Below are positions 1-8,742 of a stretch of 38,433 nt of DNA, piece by piece. The stretch is from NCBI GenBank assembly GCA_020848965.1, contig JADLHE010000155.1, positions 1-38,433 of the forward strand, written 5' to 3'. Source of the stretch: Saprospiraceae bacterium (GTDB lineage Bacteria > Bacteroidota > Bacteroidia > Chitinophagales > Saprospiraceae). Position 1 is the stretch's first letter; every line of letters starts with the position of its first letter. Made by a program: the position numbers and the translations under genes. The notes below the pieces were generated by a model. It ran no database searches. It saw only the letters and a program-made list of their open reading frames with translations, and had not been told where the DNA came from.

Positions 1-2
1 AA

Positions 3-1550
3 TACGGCGGCACCCTGCTCGATACCAACGCCAACACCTTTATTAGTGAGGAACTGGGGCGCATGGGCGGCGGCTTTGCCACCACCATTGCAGCGCACAC
101 GGGCATAGGCATGTTGCCCATCCTGTATTTTGGCACCGAGGAACTGAAGCTGAAATACCTGCCCCGCCTTGCCTCCGGCGAATGGAAGGCCGCCTATTGC
201 CTCACCGAACCCGGCAGCGGCTCCGACGCCCTTGCCGCCAAGACCCGTGCCGACCTCAGTGCCGATGGGTCGCACTACCTCATCAACGGCCAAAAAATGT
301 GGATTTCCAATGCGGGCTTTGCCGACATGTTCATCGTGTTCGCACAGATTGACGGCGACAAGTTCACGGGCTTTGTGGTGGAAGCCAAGACGCCGGGCAT
401 CACCCTCGGAGCCGAGGAGCAAAAAATGGGTATCAAGGGCAGCAGCACCCGTCAGGTGTTTTTTGAAAACGTGCAGGTGCCTGCCGGCAATGTGTTGGGA
501 CAAATCGGCAAGGGGCACCTCATTGCCTTCAATGCCTTGAACATTGGCCGCTACAAGCTTGGCCTGATGTGCATGGGCGGCAGCAAAAAGGCCATTGCCA
601 CCAGCGTGAAATACGCCAACGAGCGCAAGCAGTTCGGCGAAAGCCTCTCCACTTTTGGGGCCATCAAGTATAAATTGGCCGAGCAGGCCATCCGCAATTT
701 CGCCCTCGAAAGCGCCTGCTACCGCATCTCCGACCTCCTCGACGACAAGAAAAACGCCCTGATGGAAGCTGGTGACAGCTACGCCGACGGCACCCTAAAG
801 GCTGCCGAAGAGTACGCCATTGAATGTGCCATCATCAAGGTATATGGCTCCGAGGTGACCGATTATGTGGTGGACGAAATGGTGCAAATCCACGGCGGGC
901 TTGGCTTCTCCGAGGAGTTCACCGCTGCCCGTGCCTACCGGGATGCCCGTATCAACCGCATCTATGAAGGCACGAACGAAATCAACCGGATGCTCATGGT
1001 TTCGCAATTGCTGAAACGAGCGATGAAGGGACAGGTGGACATGGTCGGCCCAGCTTGGGAAGTGCAGAAAGAACTGGCTTCCATGCCCTCCATGGAAAGC
1101 TTGAGCGGCCTGTACGCCGAGGAGAAAAAGGCATTGAAGGATTTCAAAAAAATCATTCTGATGACGGCTGGCGCCGCTGTGAAAATGCAGATGGAAGGCC
1201 AGCTCGACATCAAGGAAGAGCAGGAAATCGTGATGAACGTGGCCGATATGATGATTGATGCTTTTGCCGCCGAGTCATTGCTGTTGCGGGTGGAGCGCCT
1301 GCACGATATGCCAAGCAAAGCGCACGACCAAGCTGTATATGAGGCCATGCTCAAGGTCTTTTTCAACGACGCAACCAGCCGCATCACCAAGGCCGCCAGC
1401 GACGCCATTGCCTCCTTCGCCGAAGGCGACCTGTTGAAGACCTTCCTCATGGGCATCAAGCGTTTTACAAAATACCCGCCCGTGAACGTGAAAAACGCAC
1501 GCCGCACCGTGGCCGATGCGTTGATTGCAGCAGACGATTATTGCTTTTAG
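3..1550 (+). CDS. Acyl-CoA dehydrogenase, long (VLCAD-like) type, 5' truncated by window edge
   Basis: FAD-dependent alpha,beta-dehydrogenation of an acyl-CoA thioester, the first step of beta-oxidation. The frame is open from the first complete codon at base 3. The sequence there (YGGTLLDTNANTFISEELG) is internal to the family, so roughly the first 80-100 residues lie outside the window and the methionine at 63 is not the start. Visible motifs are the substrate/FAD signature YCLTEPGSGSDA, the region around MWISNAGFADMF, RKQFGESLSTF, and the C-terminal signature QIHGGLGFSEEF followed by YEGTNEINR. The glutamate of YEGT (codon 966-968) is the expected catalytic base. About 190 residues follow that glutamate, as in the VLCAD/ACAD9 group and not in short-chain enzymes. 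Substrate chain length cannot be read from sequence. A terminator follows directly. Family assignment is firm; substrate is inferred. Confidence 0.93.
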   Translation, partial: YGGTLLDTNANTFISEELGRMGGGFATTIAAHTGIGMLPILYFGTEELKLKYLPRLASGEWKAAYCLTEPGSGSDALAAKTRADLSADGSHYLINGQKMWISNAGFADMFIVFAQIDGDKFTGFVVEAKTPGITLGAEEQKMGIKGSSTRQVFFENVQVPAGNVLGQIGKGHLIAFNALNIGRYKLGLMCMGGSKKAIATSVKYANERKQFGESLSTFGAIKYKLAEQAIRNFALESACYRISDLLDDKKNALMEAGDSYADGTLKAAEEYAIECAIIKVYGSEVTDYVVDEMVQIHGGLGFSEEFTAARAYRDARINRIYEGTNEINRMLMVSQLLKRAMKGQVDMVGPAWEVQKELASMPSMESLSGLYAEEKKALKDFKKIILMTAGAAVKMQMEGQLDIKEEQEIVMNVADMMIDAFAAESLLLRVERLHDMPSKAHDQAVYEAMLKVFFNDATSRITKAASDAIASFAEGDLLKTFLMGIKRFTKYPPVNVKNARRTVADALIAADDYCF

Positions 1551-1579
1551 GTGAAAATAGGTTAGCTATTATATATCAG

Positions 1580-1615
1580 AGGGTTCTCGGCAATGCTGGG
1601 AACCCTTTGTTTTTT
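1580..1615 (+). terminator. Rho-independent terminator after the acyl-CoA dehydrogenase gene
   Basis: A 7-bp stem, AGGGTTC at 1580-1586 pairing with GAACCCT at 1600-1606, is extended by T-G and C-G pairs and followed by a T-rich run to 1615. It lies 30 bases after the acyl-CoA dehydrogenase stop. The run of Ts also supplies the reverse-strand stop codon of dnaE at 1614-1616, so the two convergent genes are packed tightly. On the minus strand the hairpin is not followed by Ts, so it should serve only the plus-strand gene. Confidence 0.75.
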
Positions 1616-4600
1616 ACCCCACCGCACACTCCACCCCCAGCCCCTTCACCGCCTCTACCAAATCATTGCTGACGTTCACCTTCTTGGCCTTGCTCGTGAA
1701 GGAGAGGCTCGTCTTGTTTTCGTAATCCAACAGCGTCATTTTCAATTGCTGCTGGCCTTTGTGCTCCTTGCAAAGTGCGTCCAATTGGTCAATCAGCGTG
1801 GGGGTCAGGTCGGCCACGTTGAGCTTGAGGGTGAGGGATTTCACGAGGTTCTTCCCAGCGTTTTCGAGGAGTGTGACTTCTTTTACTTTCAGGCTGAACT
1901 CGTCTTCCCGGCCCCAACGTGCCTCGTAGTTGCCAGTGATGAAGACGCAGTTGCCCTGTTCGAAAAAGCCCTTGAATTTCATGTAATCATCGCTGAAAAG
2001 GCTGAGTTCCAGTGTGCCGTGGTAGTCTTGCAGCACGAAAGTTCCGTAGCCCGTACCCTTCTGGCTCACCTTGTGGATGGATTTCACCACGATGCCCGCT
2101 ACCTTCACGGGTTGGCCTTTTTTCTCCTCCAAATCCTCCAAAGTGCAAGAGATGAAGTTCTCCATTTCCAGGCGGTAGTCATCCAAGGGGTGGCCGCTGA
2201 TATAGATGCCCGTCACCTCTTTTTCCCGCTCCAGTTTCTCGATGAGGCTCCATTGGTTGCACTTGGGCGGTTCCGGCTCGGCGATGTCCATGGCACTGCT
2301 GTCGTTGCCGAAGAGCGACATGGCGGCGCTGGCCTGCCGCTCCTGCCAAGAACTGCCAAAATGCAGCACCTGCTCGATGAAGCTGTCGTATTTCCCGGAA
2401 GGCGCAAAAAACTGCGCCCGGTGGCCTGTGCCTTTTTCCTTGTCCTCAAAACAGTCAAAAGCGCCGCCCAGCACGAGGCTTTCCAGCACTTTCTTATTGG
2501 CGGACTTGGTGTCCAGCCGTTTCACAAAATCATAGATGGATTTGAACGGCCCCCGTTTGTCCCGCTCTTTCAGGATGTCTTCCACCGGCCCCTCGCCCAC
2601 GCCTTTGAGGGCGCTCATGCCAAAGCGGATTTGCCCGGCCTTGTTCGAGGTGAAATCGGAGACCGATTCGTTAATGTCCGGGCCGAGCACGGGCACGTTC
2701 ATGCGGTTGCACTCTTGCAGCAGCTTGGTGATGCCCGAAATATCGCTTTTGTTGTTCGAAAGCACCGCTGCCATGAACTCCGACGGGTAGTTGGCCTTTA
2801 AATATGCAGTTTGGAAACCGAGCAGTGCGTAGCAGGTCGAGTGGCTTTTGTTGAAAGCGTAGCTGGCGAAGGCTTCCCAGTCCTTCCAGATTTTTTCACA
2901 GACCTCTTTCGGGTGGCCGTTCTTCTCGGCTCCTTCGAGGAACTTGGGGTACATCTTGTCCAGTACCGCCTTCTGCTTTTTACCCATCGCCTTCCGCAAC
3001 ACGTCGGCCTCGCCTTTGGTAAAATTGGCCAGTTTTTGCGAAAGTAACATCACCTGCTCGTGGTAAACCGTGATGCCGTAGGTGTCCTTCAGGTATGCCT
3101 CCATCGCTGGCAGGTCGTAGTGGATGACCTGGCGGCCGTGCTTACGGGCGATGAAATCGGGGATATACGCCAAGGGGCCGGGTCGGTACAAGGCGTTCAT
3201 GGCGATGAGGTCGTCGAAATTGGTTGGTTTCAACTCCTTCATGTACTTCTGCATCCCCGAACTTTCATACTGGAATATGGCAACCGTCTCGCCTTTTTGG
3301 AACAACTCGTAAGTCTTGGGGTCGTCGAGCGGAATGGCGTCGGGGTCAATCTTCACCCCATGCACCTGCTCGATGATTTTGACGGCATCGTCAATGATGG
3401 TGAGGGTGCGCAGTCCCAAGAAGTCCATTTTCAGCAGGCCCGCCGATTCTGCCACGCTGTTGTCGAACTGGCTGACGAGCAGCTCGCTGTCCTTGGCCAC
3501 CGTCACGGGCACGTACTTCGTGATGTCGTCCGGGGTGATGATGACCCCGCAGGCATGGATGCCCGTGTTGCGCACCGAGCCTTCCAGCTTTCGGGCGGTC
3601 TGAATCATGTCGCCGATTTGGTCGTGGGCATTGGCTATCTCCCTGAATTTCAAGGCTTTGTCCACATCATCAGCGGAGTTGAACTTGTCACGCAGCTCGT
3701 TTTCTGGCGTTGCCAAAACATCTTTGAGCGTCGTGCCGAGTTGCATGGGGAAGCTCTTGGCCACCTTGTCCACCTCGCCGAGCGGCACGTTCATCACCCG
3801 GCCCACGTCCCGCAGGCTCGATTTGGCGGCCATCGTGCCATAGGTCACGATTTGCGCCACTTGCATCCGGCCGTATTTGTTCACGACGTAATCAATGACC
3901 TTGTCACGGCCCCGGTCGTCGAAGTCAATATCAATATCGGGCATGCTTACCCGCTCCGGGTTTAGGAAGCGCTCAAACAGCAGGTCGTATTTGATGGGGT
4001 CAACGTTGGTGATGCCCGTGCAATAGGCCACCGCCGAACCCGCCGCCGAACCCCGGCCCGGCCCAACGCTCACGCCCATTTTTCGGGCAGTGCTGGTGAA
4101 ATCCTGGACGATGAGGAAGTAGCCGGGGTAGCCGGAGTTTTTGATGACGTTCAGCTCGAAGTTCAGGCGCTCCTCGGTGGAGGCGTCAATGCTGCCGTAG
4201 CGTTTTCTTGCTCCTTCAAAAGTCAAATGCCGAAGGTAATCATCCTGTGTGTCGAAGCCTGCTGGCACGGGGAAGGCGGGCAGCAGCACGTCCCGCACGA
4301 GTTGGAGCGGCTCTATTTTATCGTAAATCTCTTGGGTATAGTCCACCGCCTGTGGCACGTCGTGGAAGAGGCGGTTCATTTCGTCCTGCGTTTTGAAATA
4401 AAAATCGGAGGACGGGAATCGGAAGCGCTTTTCGTCTTCGAGCAGGCTGTTGGTGTTCACGCAGAGGAGGATGTCGTGCGGCATAGAGTCCTCCTCCTCA
4501 ATATAGTGGCTGTCGTTGGTGCAAATGACCTTGAGGTTGTATTTTTTGGCGAAGCCGAGCAGCACCTGGTTCACGTCCTCTTGGCTGATGCCGAGGCCGT

Positions 4601-5165
4601 CAATATTGTCCAAGCCCCGGTGGCGTTGCAGCTCGATATAGTAGTCGTCGGTGCCAAAGAGGTCGAGCCACCATTTGAGCATTTCCTCGGCTTTTTCGGC
4701 GCCGTGGTGGATGATGGTCTGCGGTATTTCCGCCCCGATGCAGCAACTGGAGGCGATGAGGCCCTCGCTGTATTGCGCCAGCAACTCCTTGTCAATGCGG
4801 GGGTATTTGCCATACAGCCCCTCGATAAAGCCGAGCGAGCATAGCTTGGAAAGGTTCTCGTAGCCCGTGCGGTTCTTGGCAAGCAGCAGCTGGTGATGCC
4901 GCACGTCTTCTTCGTTTTTGCTGCGCAAAAACTGCTTTTTGTGGCGGTCCTTCACGAGGTAAAACTCGCAGCCGACGATGGGTTTCAACCCCCGTTTGTT
5001 GGCAGCGTTCACGAATTCGAATGCCCCGAACATATTGCCGTGGTCGGTGAGTGCAACGGCTTTTTGGCCGTCCCGTACGGCCTTGTCCATCATCTTACCG
5101 ATGTCGGAAGCACCGTCGAGTAGGGAGTACTGGGTATGGCAATGGAGGTGGCAAAAGCTGGGCAT
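1614..5165 (-). CDS. dnaE: DNA polymerase III subunit alpha (replicative polymerase, DnaE1 type)
   Basis: Catalytic subunit of the chromosomal replicase, 1183 residues, close to the usual DnaE length. Domain order: an N-terminal PHP domain (about 1-270), the C-family polymerase palm and fingers with PDIDIDF at 409-415 (D410 and D412) and KMDFLGLRT with D581 as the third catalytic aspartate, then helix-hairpin-helix and a C-terminal OB fold (around VKVAGIVVKSIHKVS). All nine residues expected to ligate metals in an active PHP exonuclease are visible: H8, H10, D17, H42, E67, H91, C142, D218 and H220. This suggests built-in proofreading, as in mycobacterial DnaE1. The start at 5165 fits the family N-terminus (FCHLHCHTQYSLLDG). 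The leader holds a long hairpin (5188-5254). It is convergent with the acyl-CoA dehydrogenase gene and stands alone, not in an obvious operon. Confidence 0.97.
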   Translation of the reverse strand: MPSFCHLHCHTQYSLLDGASDIGKMMDKAVRDGQKAVALTDHGNMFGAFEFVNAANKRGLKPIVGCEFYLVKDRHKKQFLRSKNEEDVRHHQLLLAKNRTGYENLSKLCSLGFIEGLYGKYPRIDKELLAQYSEGLIASSCCIGAEIPQTIIHHGAEKAEEMLKWWLDLFGTDDYYIELQRHRGLDNIDGLGISQEDVNQVLLGFAKKYNLKVICTNDSHYIEEEDSMPHDILLCVNTNSLLEDEKRFRFPSSDFYFKTQDEMNRLFHDVPQAVDYTQEIYDKIEPLQLVRDVLLPAFPVPAGFDTQDDYLRHLTFEGARKRYGSIDASTEERLNFELNVIKNSGYPGYFLIVQDFTSTARKMGVSVGPGRGSAAGSAVAYCTGITNVDPIKYDLLFERFLNPERVSMPDIDIDFDDRGRDKVIDYVVNKYGRMQVAQIVTYGTMAAKSSLRDVGRVMNVPLGEVDKVAKSFPMQLGTTLKDVLATPENELRDKFNSADDVDKALKFREIANAHDQIGDMIQTARKLEGSVRNTGIHACGVIITPDDITKYVPVTVAKDSELLVSQFDNSVAESAGLLKMDFLGLRTLTIIDDAVKIIEQVHGVKIDPDAIPLDDPKTYELFQKGETVAIFQYESSGMQKYMKELKPTNFDDLIAMNALYRPGPLAYIPDFIARKHGRQVIHYDLPAMEAYLKDTYGITVYHEQVMLLSQKLANFTKGEADVLRKAMGKKQKAVLDKMYPKFLEGAEKNGHPKEVCEKIWKDWEAFASYAFNKSHSTCYALLGFQTAYLKANYPSEFMAAVLSNNKSDISGITKLLQECNRMNVPVLGPDINESVSDFTSNKAGQIRFGMSALKGVGEGPVEDILKERDKRGPFKSIYDFVKRLDTKSANKKVLESLVLGGAFDCFEDKEKGTGHRAQFFAPSGKYDSFIEQVLHFGSSWQERQASAAMSLFGNDSSAMDIAEPEPPKCNQWSLIEKLEREKEVTGIYISGHPLDDYRLEMENFISCTLEDLEEKKGQPVKVAGIVVKSIHKVSQKGTGYGTFVLQDYHGTLELSLFSDDYMKFKGFFEQGNCVFITGNYEARWGREDEFSLKVKEVTLLENAGKNLVKSLTLKLNVADLTPTLIDQLDALCKEHKGQQQLKMTLLDYENKTSLSFTSKAKKVNVSNDLVEAVKGLGVECAVG

Positions 5166-5187
5166 CTTGAAAGGATTGAAGGCAACA

Positions 5188-5254
5188 AGGATTGAAGGAT
5201 TGAATGCTGCGAGGGAAATTATTCAATCCTTCCAGCATTCAATCCTTCAATCCT
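5188..5254 (-). repeat. Perfect 22-bp inverted repeat (hairpin) in the dnaE leader
   Basis: The arm at 5188-5209 is exactly complementary to the arm at 5233-5254, with a 23-base loop. The arms are built from the word GGATTGAA, which also occurs at 5173-5180 and, inverted, inside the loop. The element starts 22 bases upstream of the dnaE ATG. A weak promoter -7 box on the minus strand (TACCTTCG, plus-strand 5263-5270) lies just outside it, so the hairpin would fall in the 5' untranslated leader. There is no T-run after it, so it does not look like a terminator. Function unknown. Confidence 0.8.
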
Positions 5255-5352
5255 TTCATTAGCGAAGGTAGAACAATTCAGGCATGCCTTTGGGTCGCCG
5301 CAAACCAGAAGTTTTCCACAAAAACGCATCGTGCCGTATTGGCACAAAAACA

Positions 5353-5388
5353 AAACGCCAGCAAGCTTCCACGAGCTTGCTGGCGTTT
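5353..5388 (-). terminator. Terminator of the BNR-repeat exported protein gene
   Basis: A perfect 15-bp stem (5353-5367 with 5374-5388, core GCCAGCAAGCT) with a 6-base loop. Read on the minus strand it is followed by a T-rich stretch (TTTTGTTTTTG), the classical intrinsic terminator layout. It lies 25 bases downstream of the stop at 5413. Confidence 0.9.
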
Positions 5389-5412
5389 CTTTGCTGCGCA
5401 ATGGCCATCCCA

Positions 5413-8400
5413 CTATTTCACGACCAAACGGCCACGGCCCACGATTTCCCCAGCTTTTTCAATGCGGAAGAAATACATGCCGCTCAGCAATTCCTCCCTG
5501 CTCAGCTGCACGGACGGTGCCAAGAATGTTTGCTGCCGCAATTGGACACCCCTTGCATCGAACAAGCGCAAACCGAGCCGCTCGCCATCCAAACCATTGA
5601 TAGTCAATGTGGTGGCGTTTTCAAACGGGTTCGGATAGGCCAGCACGGTGTAGCGTTGGTGGCGTTCAGTCGTGCCGGTTGGGTCGCCGATGTGCAAGCC
5701 AACGGTATTCGTGATGACAGGCTCATTGAAATCAAAAAAGATGGCGGCGGAGTTGTTGATATAATTGCCAAAAGGCACATTGGCCCGCTGTTGCACGGCA
5801 AATTTGACGAAGCCATGCGAGGCGACTTCGTTGATATTGCTGTCCGGCAAAAGGATGTCGCTGAAAGTGAAGCGCATCAGGCCCGTCTCCGTCATTTCGA
5901 AGGTGTAGGGGTGACTGCTGGCACCGGGCCGCACCGTGGCGGGGTCGAGCCAAGTGGACAATTGGTCTTCCACGACGATGGTAAAGGCTGTGTCCGTACC
6001 CGTGTTTTGGAAGCGGATGAGGTATTCCAAAGGCGTGTTCGGGTCCACCCATTCGTCTTCGGGCAGGCCAGCCACGAATGCCCGCTTGTCGTTCGGGTCG
6101 AAGCTGCCGATATTGGCTTGGCATTCTTTCGTTGCTGCAAGGGGCACTTCCGAGCAGGGGGCTTGTGACAAGGTTGCCTCCATGCAATGGGTGTGGCCCA
6201 GTTCGGCCTCACAGGAGACTTTGATGGTAATCTTAAAGGTTTTGCAGTCAAATTTATCAATATCGCCAACGGCGAAGGTGTAAACGGTGCCGTTTTGCGA
6301 GAGCAAGGTGGCCGTGGACGATTCGTAAATGAAATAGGGGTCGAGGTTGACATCCACCGTGACGTTGCTGGCATTGGCCGTGCCTTCGTTGCATATTTTT
6401 ACCGTGTAGCTGTTTTCAAAACAACGGCGCAGCAATGGCGTTGAGAGGTCAACGGTGAGCAATGGGCAAAGGGTCACGGCTGAAATGGGGATTTCAACTT
6501 GCGCCGTATTGCCGCTACCCACGAACGATACATTCGCACCTTGCGGGGCACAACTGTTTTCCCAAAGGTTGTTGGGGAACACAGGTTTTATCGTAAAATC
6601 GCCGGGAGACAAGCCGATGGTGAAATTGCCGTCAAAGCCCGAACTTCTAACGTACTGGTTTCCATTGCCATTGGCCTTTACCAGCCAACCTTGCAGGGGC
6701 AGTTCCCCAGCATCGTACTGGCAGTTCTCGTTTTCATCGAACCAGATTTTGCCTTGCACGGTGTTCTTTTCCGAAGTGGGCAAAGCGGATTTGTAAATCA
6801 CATCGCCTTGGAAGCCTGCATAGAGGTATTGGTCGGCATCAATATAAAGTGCTGAGAGGTTCTGAATATTTTGCAACCCTGTGTTGAATGGCTGAAAACT
6901 GGCGCCATCATCTTCGGAGTAAATAATGCCATTGTTCCAGTCGTTCATGAAAATATCCCCTTCCAAATCGGATACTATCAAGCCGGGGTAATAGTCGCCA
7001 TTCACAAGTTGGTAGTTATTTAAATTGTCATAAGAAACAAAAAGTCCAGAATTGCCATTGATGAAATCATCCATTATGAAATAAATATGGCCTTTGGAAG
7101 TGATATGCAGGCTATAAATATCGGCCTGTGTGAAATCCCCAACATGCTCCCAGGTTAGGCCAGCATCGGCAGTGCGATAGATGCCCGTGCCAATCTCACT
7201 TGAGATATACAGGCTGCCATTAGGGTGGAAAGCTAAACCAGTGATGTAAAATACATTTTGAGGCATGGTCACAGTAATCCAACTATCGCCATTATCAAGT
7301 GACCGGTATGATTCATAGTCTGAAACCACCCACAATTCATTCTGTGGGCTTACGGCTAGTTGGATGTCATAGTAAGGAAGTAAATCAACCGGAGAGATTT
7401 CTTGCCATGTAGCACCCGAATCAATAGAGCGATAAATCCCAGCGCTGGTACTCGTCGCAAATAAATGCCCAAGGCTGTTATTGATGATTTGACCAACAGT
7501 TTCGCCATTTGGGAGCAGGAATTTAGCCCAAGTGTTGCCGTTGTCAGTTGAGCGCTCAATGCCGTACAACTTGCAGGTATTTGCGTATAGGTTGCCTTGC
7601 AGGTCTTTGTATATGCTGTTTACAGAGGGAAGAGAAAACTTTTCCGACAGGTCTTCCCAAGTTGCCCAATTATCGGTGCTGCGCAAGAAGTTTTGGTTTC
7701 CGCAATACGACGAAATCACATATTTTGTACCATTGTTAAAGGCCATGCTGATTTGCCCCGTATAACCATTAAGCGGTACCCCTAGCGTTGTCCAAGTATC
7801 ACCATGATCCGAAGAACTGTAGAACCCAAAACTCGTGCTGGCCAATAATTCGCCGTTTGGTTGAATTATCACATTTGCAATATTTGAAGGTGTAGTCGAA
7901 CCAGGTTCTATTATTTTGGTCGTCCAAGTGAGGCCGTCGTCTTCCGAATAGAAAAATCCGCTATAGTCTCCATAAATAATCCTGCCCGATGCCGCATCGT
8001 AGGTCAAGGCATTGACTGTACCCGATACATTGCGTACCGCCACCACTTCGGAGCCATCATCTGAGATTCTGTAAATCTTGCCGGATGCCCCATAGGAAAC
8101 CGATGCGAAATTGTGCCCGCCACCATTGAAGGTATAAACCCCGGGCCAGCCTTCCAAGGAAGCATCAGCCACAAACAGCGAAAATGTGCTGCCGTTATTG
8201 GTGGAGCGGTATATTCCTCCAAAAGTTTCCACCGCAAACAGGTCGCCTTGCGGGTTCGTGAAAATGACGGAGGTTGACTCAAAATTTGAGATTTCAATTT
8301 CCTCCCAGGCATTGCCACTACTTGCTAGGCGGTACATTTTTTCGCCGCCACAATAGTATATTTTACCATTGGACGCAGTGGCAAAATGACCCTGTGAATA

Positions 8401-8637
8401 ATAATTATCGGTTATGCCCATATTAAAAGGCTCCCAGCTTTCGCCATCATCGCTACTTCTGAAAACGCCTCTTTTATCAGAGACGATATAAACTTTGCCG
8501 TTGTCCGTGGCAGCAATTGCTTGGACCGTAATGCCCTTTGGCCCTGCCAGCGGTTGCCAACTGTTTTGGCCAAATGCAATAAAAGGAAGGCTCAGCAGCG
8601 AGGCTGCCAGAAAGGTAAAAAAAGCGCATGCTCTCAT
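5413..8637 (-). CDS. Large exported BNR/Asp-box repeat protein with type-A T9SS sorting domain
   Basis: Predicted secreted or cell-surface protein of about 1074 residues. I place the start at the methionine of MRACAFFTFLAASLLSL (8637) because it gives a compact signal peptide ending near IAFGQ; an in-frame methionine at 8679 would add 14 residues. The N-terminal two-thirds consists of beta-propeller-like repeats with Asp-box motifs (SSDDGESW, STDNGNTW, SIDSGATW, TADAGLTW), as in sialidase- and photosystem-assembly-like propellers. Next come an SdrD-B-like domain (GKIWFDENENCQYDAGELP), a DUF11/DUF7619-like region containing SFDPNDK, and a C-terminal domain beginning near AYPNPFENATTLTI, the canonical type-A T9SS sorting signal. 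No catalytic sialidase set is evident, so I do not call it an enzyme. The ligand is unknown. A strong terminator follows. Confidence 0.85.
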   Translation of the reverse strand: MRACAFFTFLAASLLSLPFIAFGQNSWQPLAGPKGITVQAIAATDNGKVYIVSDKRGVFRSSDDGESWEPFNMGITDNYYSQGHFATASNGKIYYCGGEKMYRLASSGNAWEEIEISNFESTSVIFTNPQGDLFAVETFGGIYRSTNNGSTFSLFVADASLEGWPGVYTFNGGGHNFASVSYGASGKIYRISDDGSEVVAVRNVSGTVNALTYDAASGRIIYGDYSGFFYSEDDGLTWTTKIIEPGSTTPSNIANVIIQPNGELLASTSFGFYSSSDHGDTWTTLGVPLNGYTGQISMAFNNGTKYVISSYCGNQNFLRSTDNWATWEDLSEKFSLPSVNSIYKDLQGNLYANTCKLYGIERSTDNGNTWAKFLLPNGETVGQIINNSLGHLFATSTSAGIYRSIDSGATWQEISPVDLLPYYDIQLAVSPQNELWVVSDYESYRSLDNGDSWITVTMPQNVFYITGLAFHPNGSLYISSEIGTGIYRTADAGLTWEHVGDFTQADIYSLHITSKGHIYFIMDDFINGNSGLFVSYDNLNNYQLVNGDYYPGLIVSDLEGDIFMNDWNNGIIYSEDDGASFQPFNTGLQNIQNLSALYIDADQYLYAGFQGDVIYKSALPTSEKNTVQGKIWFDENENCQYDAGELPLQGWLVKANGNGNQYVRSSGFDGNFTIGLSPGDFTIKPVFPNNLWENSCAPQGANVSFVGSGNTAQVEIPISAVTLCPLLTVDLSTPLLRRCFENSYTVKICNEGTANASNVTVDVNLDPYFIYESSTATLLSQNGTVYTFAVGDIDKFDCKTFKITIKVSCEAELGHTHCMEATLSQAPCSEVPLAATKECQANIGSFDPNDKRAFVAGLPEDEWVDPNTPLEYLIRFQNTGTDTAFTIVVEDQLSTWLDPATVRPGASSHPYTFEMTETGLMRFTFSDILLPDSNINEVASHGFVKFAVQQRANVPFGNYINNSAAIFFDFNEPVITNTVGLHIGDPTGTTERHQRYTVLAYPNPFENATTLTINGLDGERLGLRLFDARGVQLRQQTFLAPSVQLSREELLSGMYFFRIEKAGEIVGRGRLVVK

Positions 8638-8742
8638 AAAATGGATTTTGATTGGTGAAGAGAAAGTAATAGAGCGCATAAATATCGCCTTTTTCTTTTA
8701 AAAACCAATCAAATAAGCCCATTTGGCGGTCAATTAGCATAT

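Noticed and set aside
5413-8637. Sialidase enzyme
   Set aside because: Asp-box repeats are present, but I could not find the catalytic Arg triad/Tyr-Glu arrangement of sialidases; the repeats alone indicate only a propeller fold.
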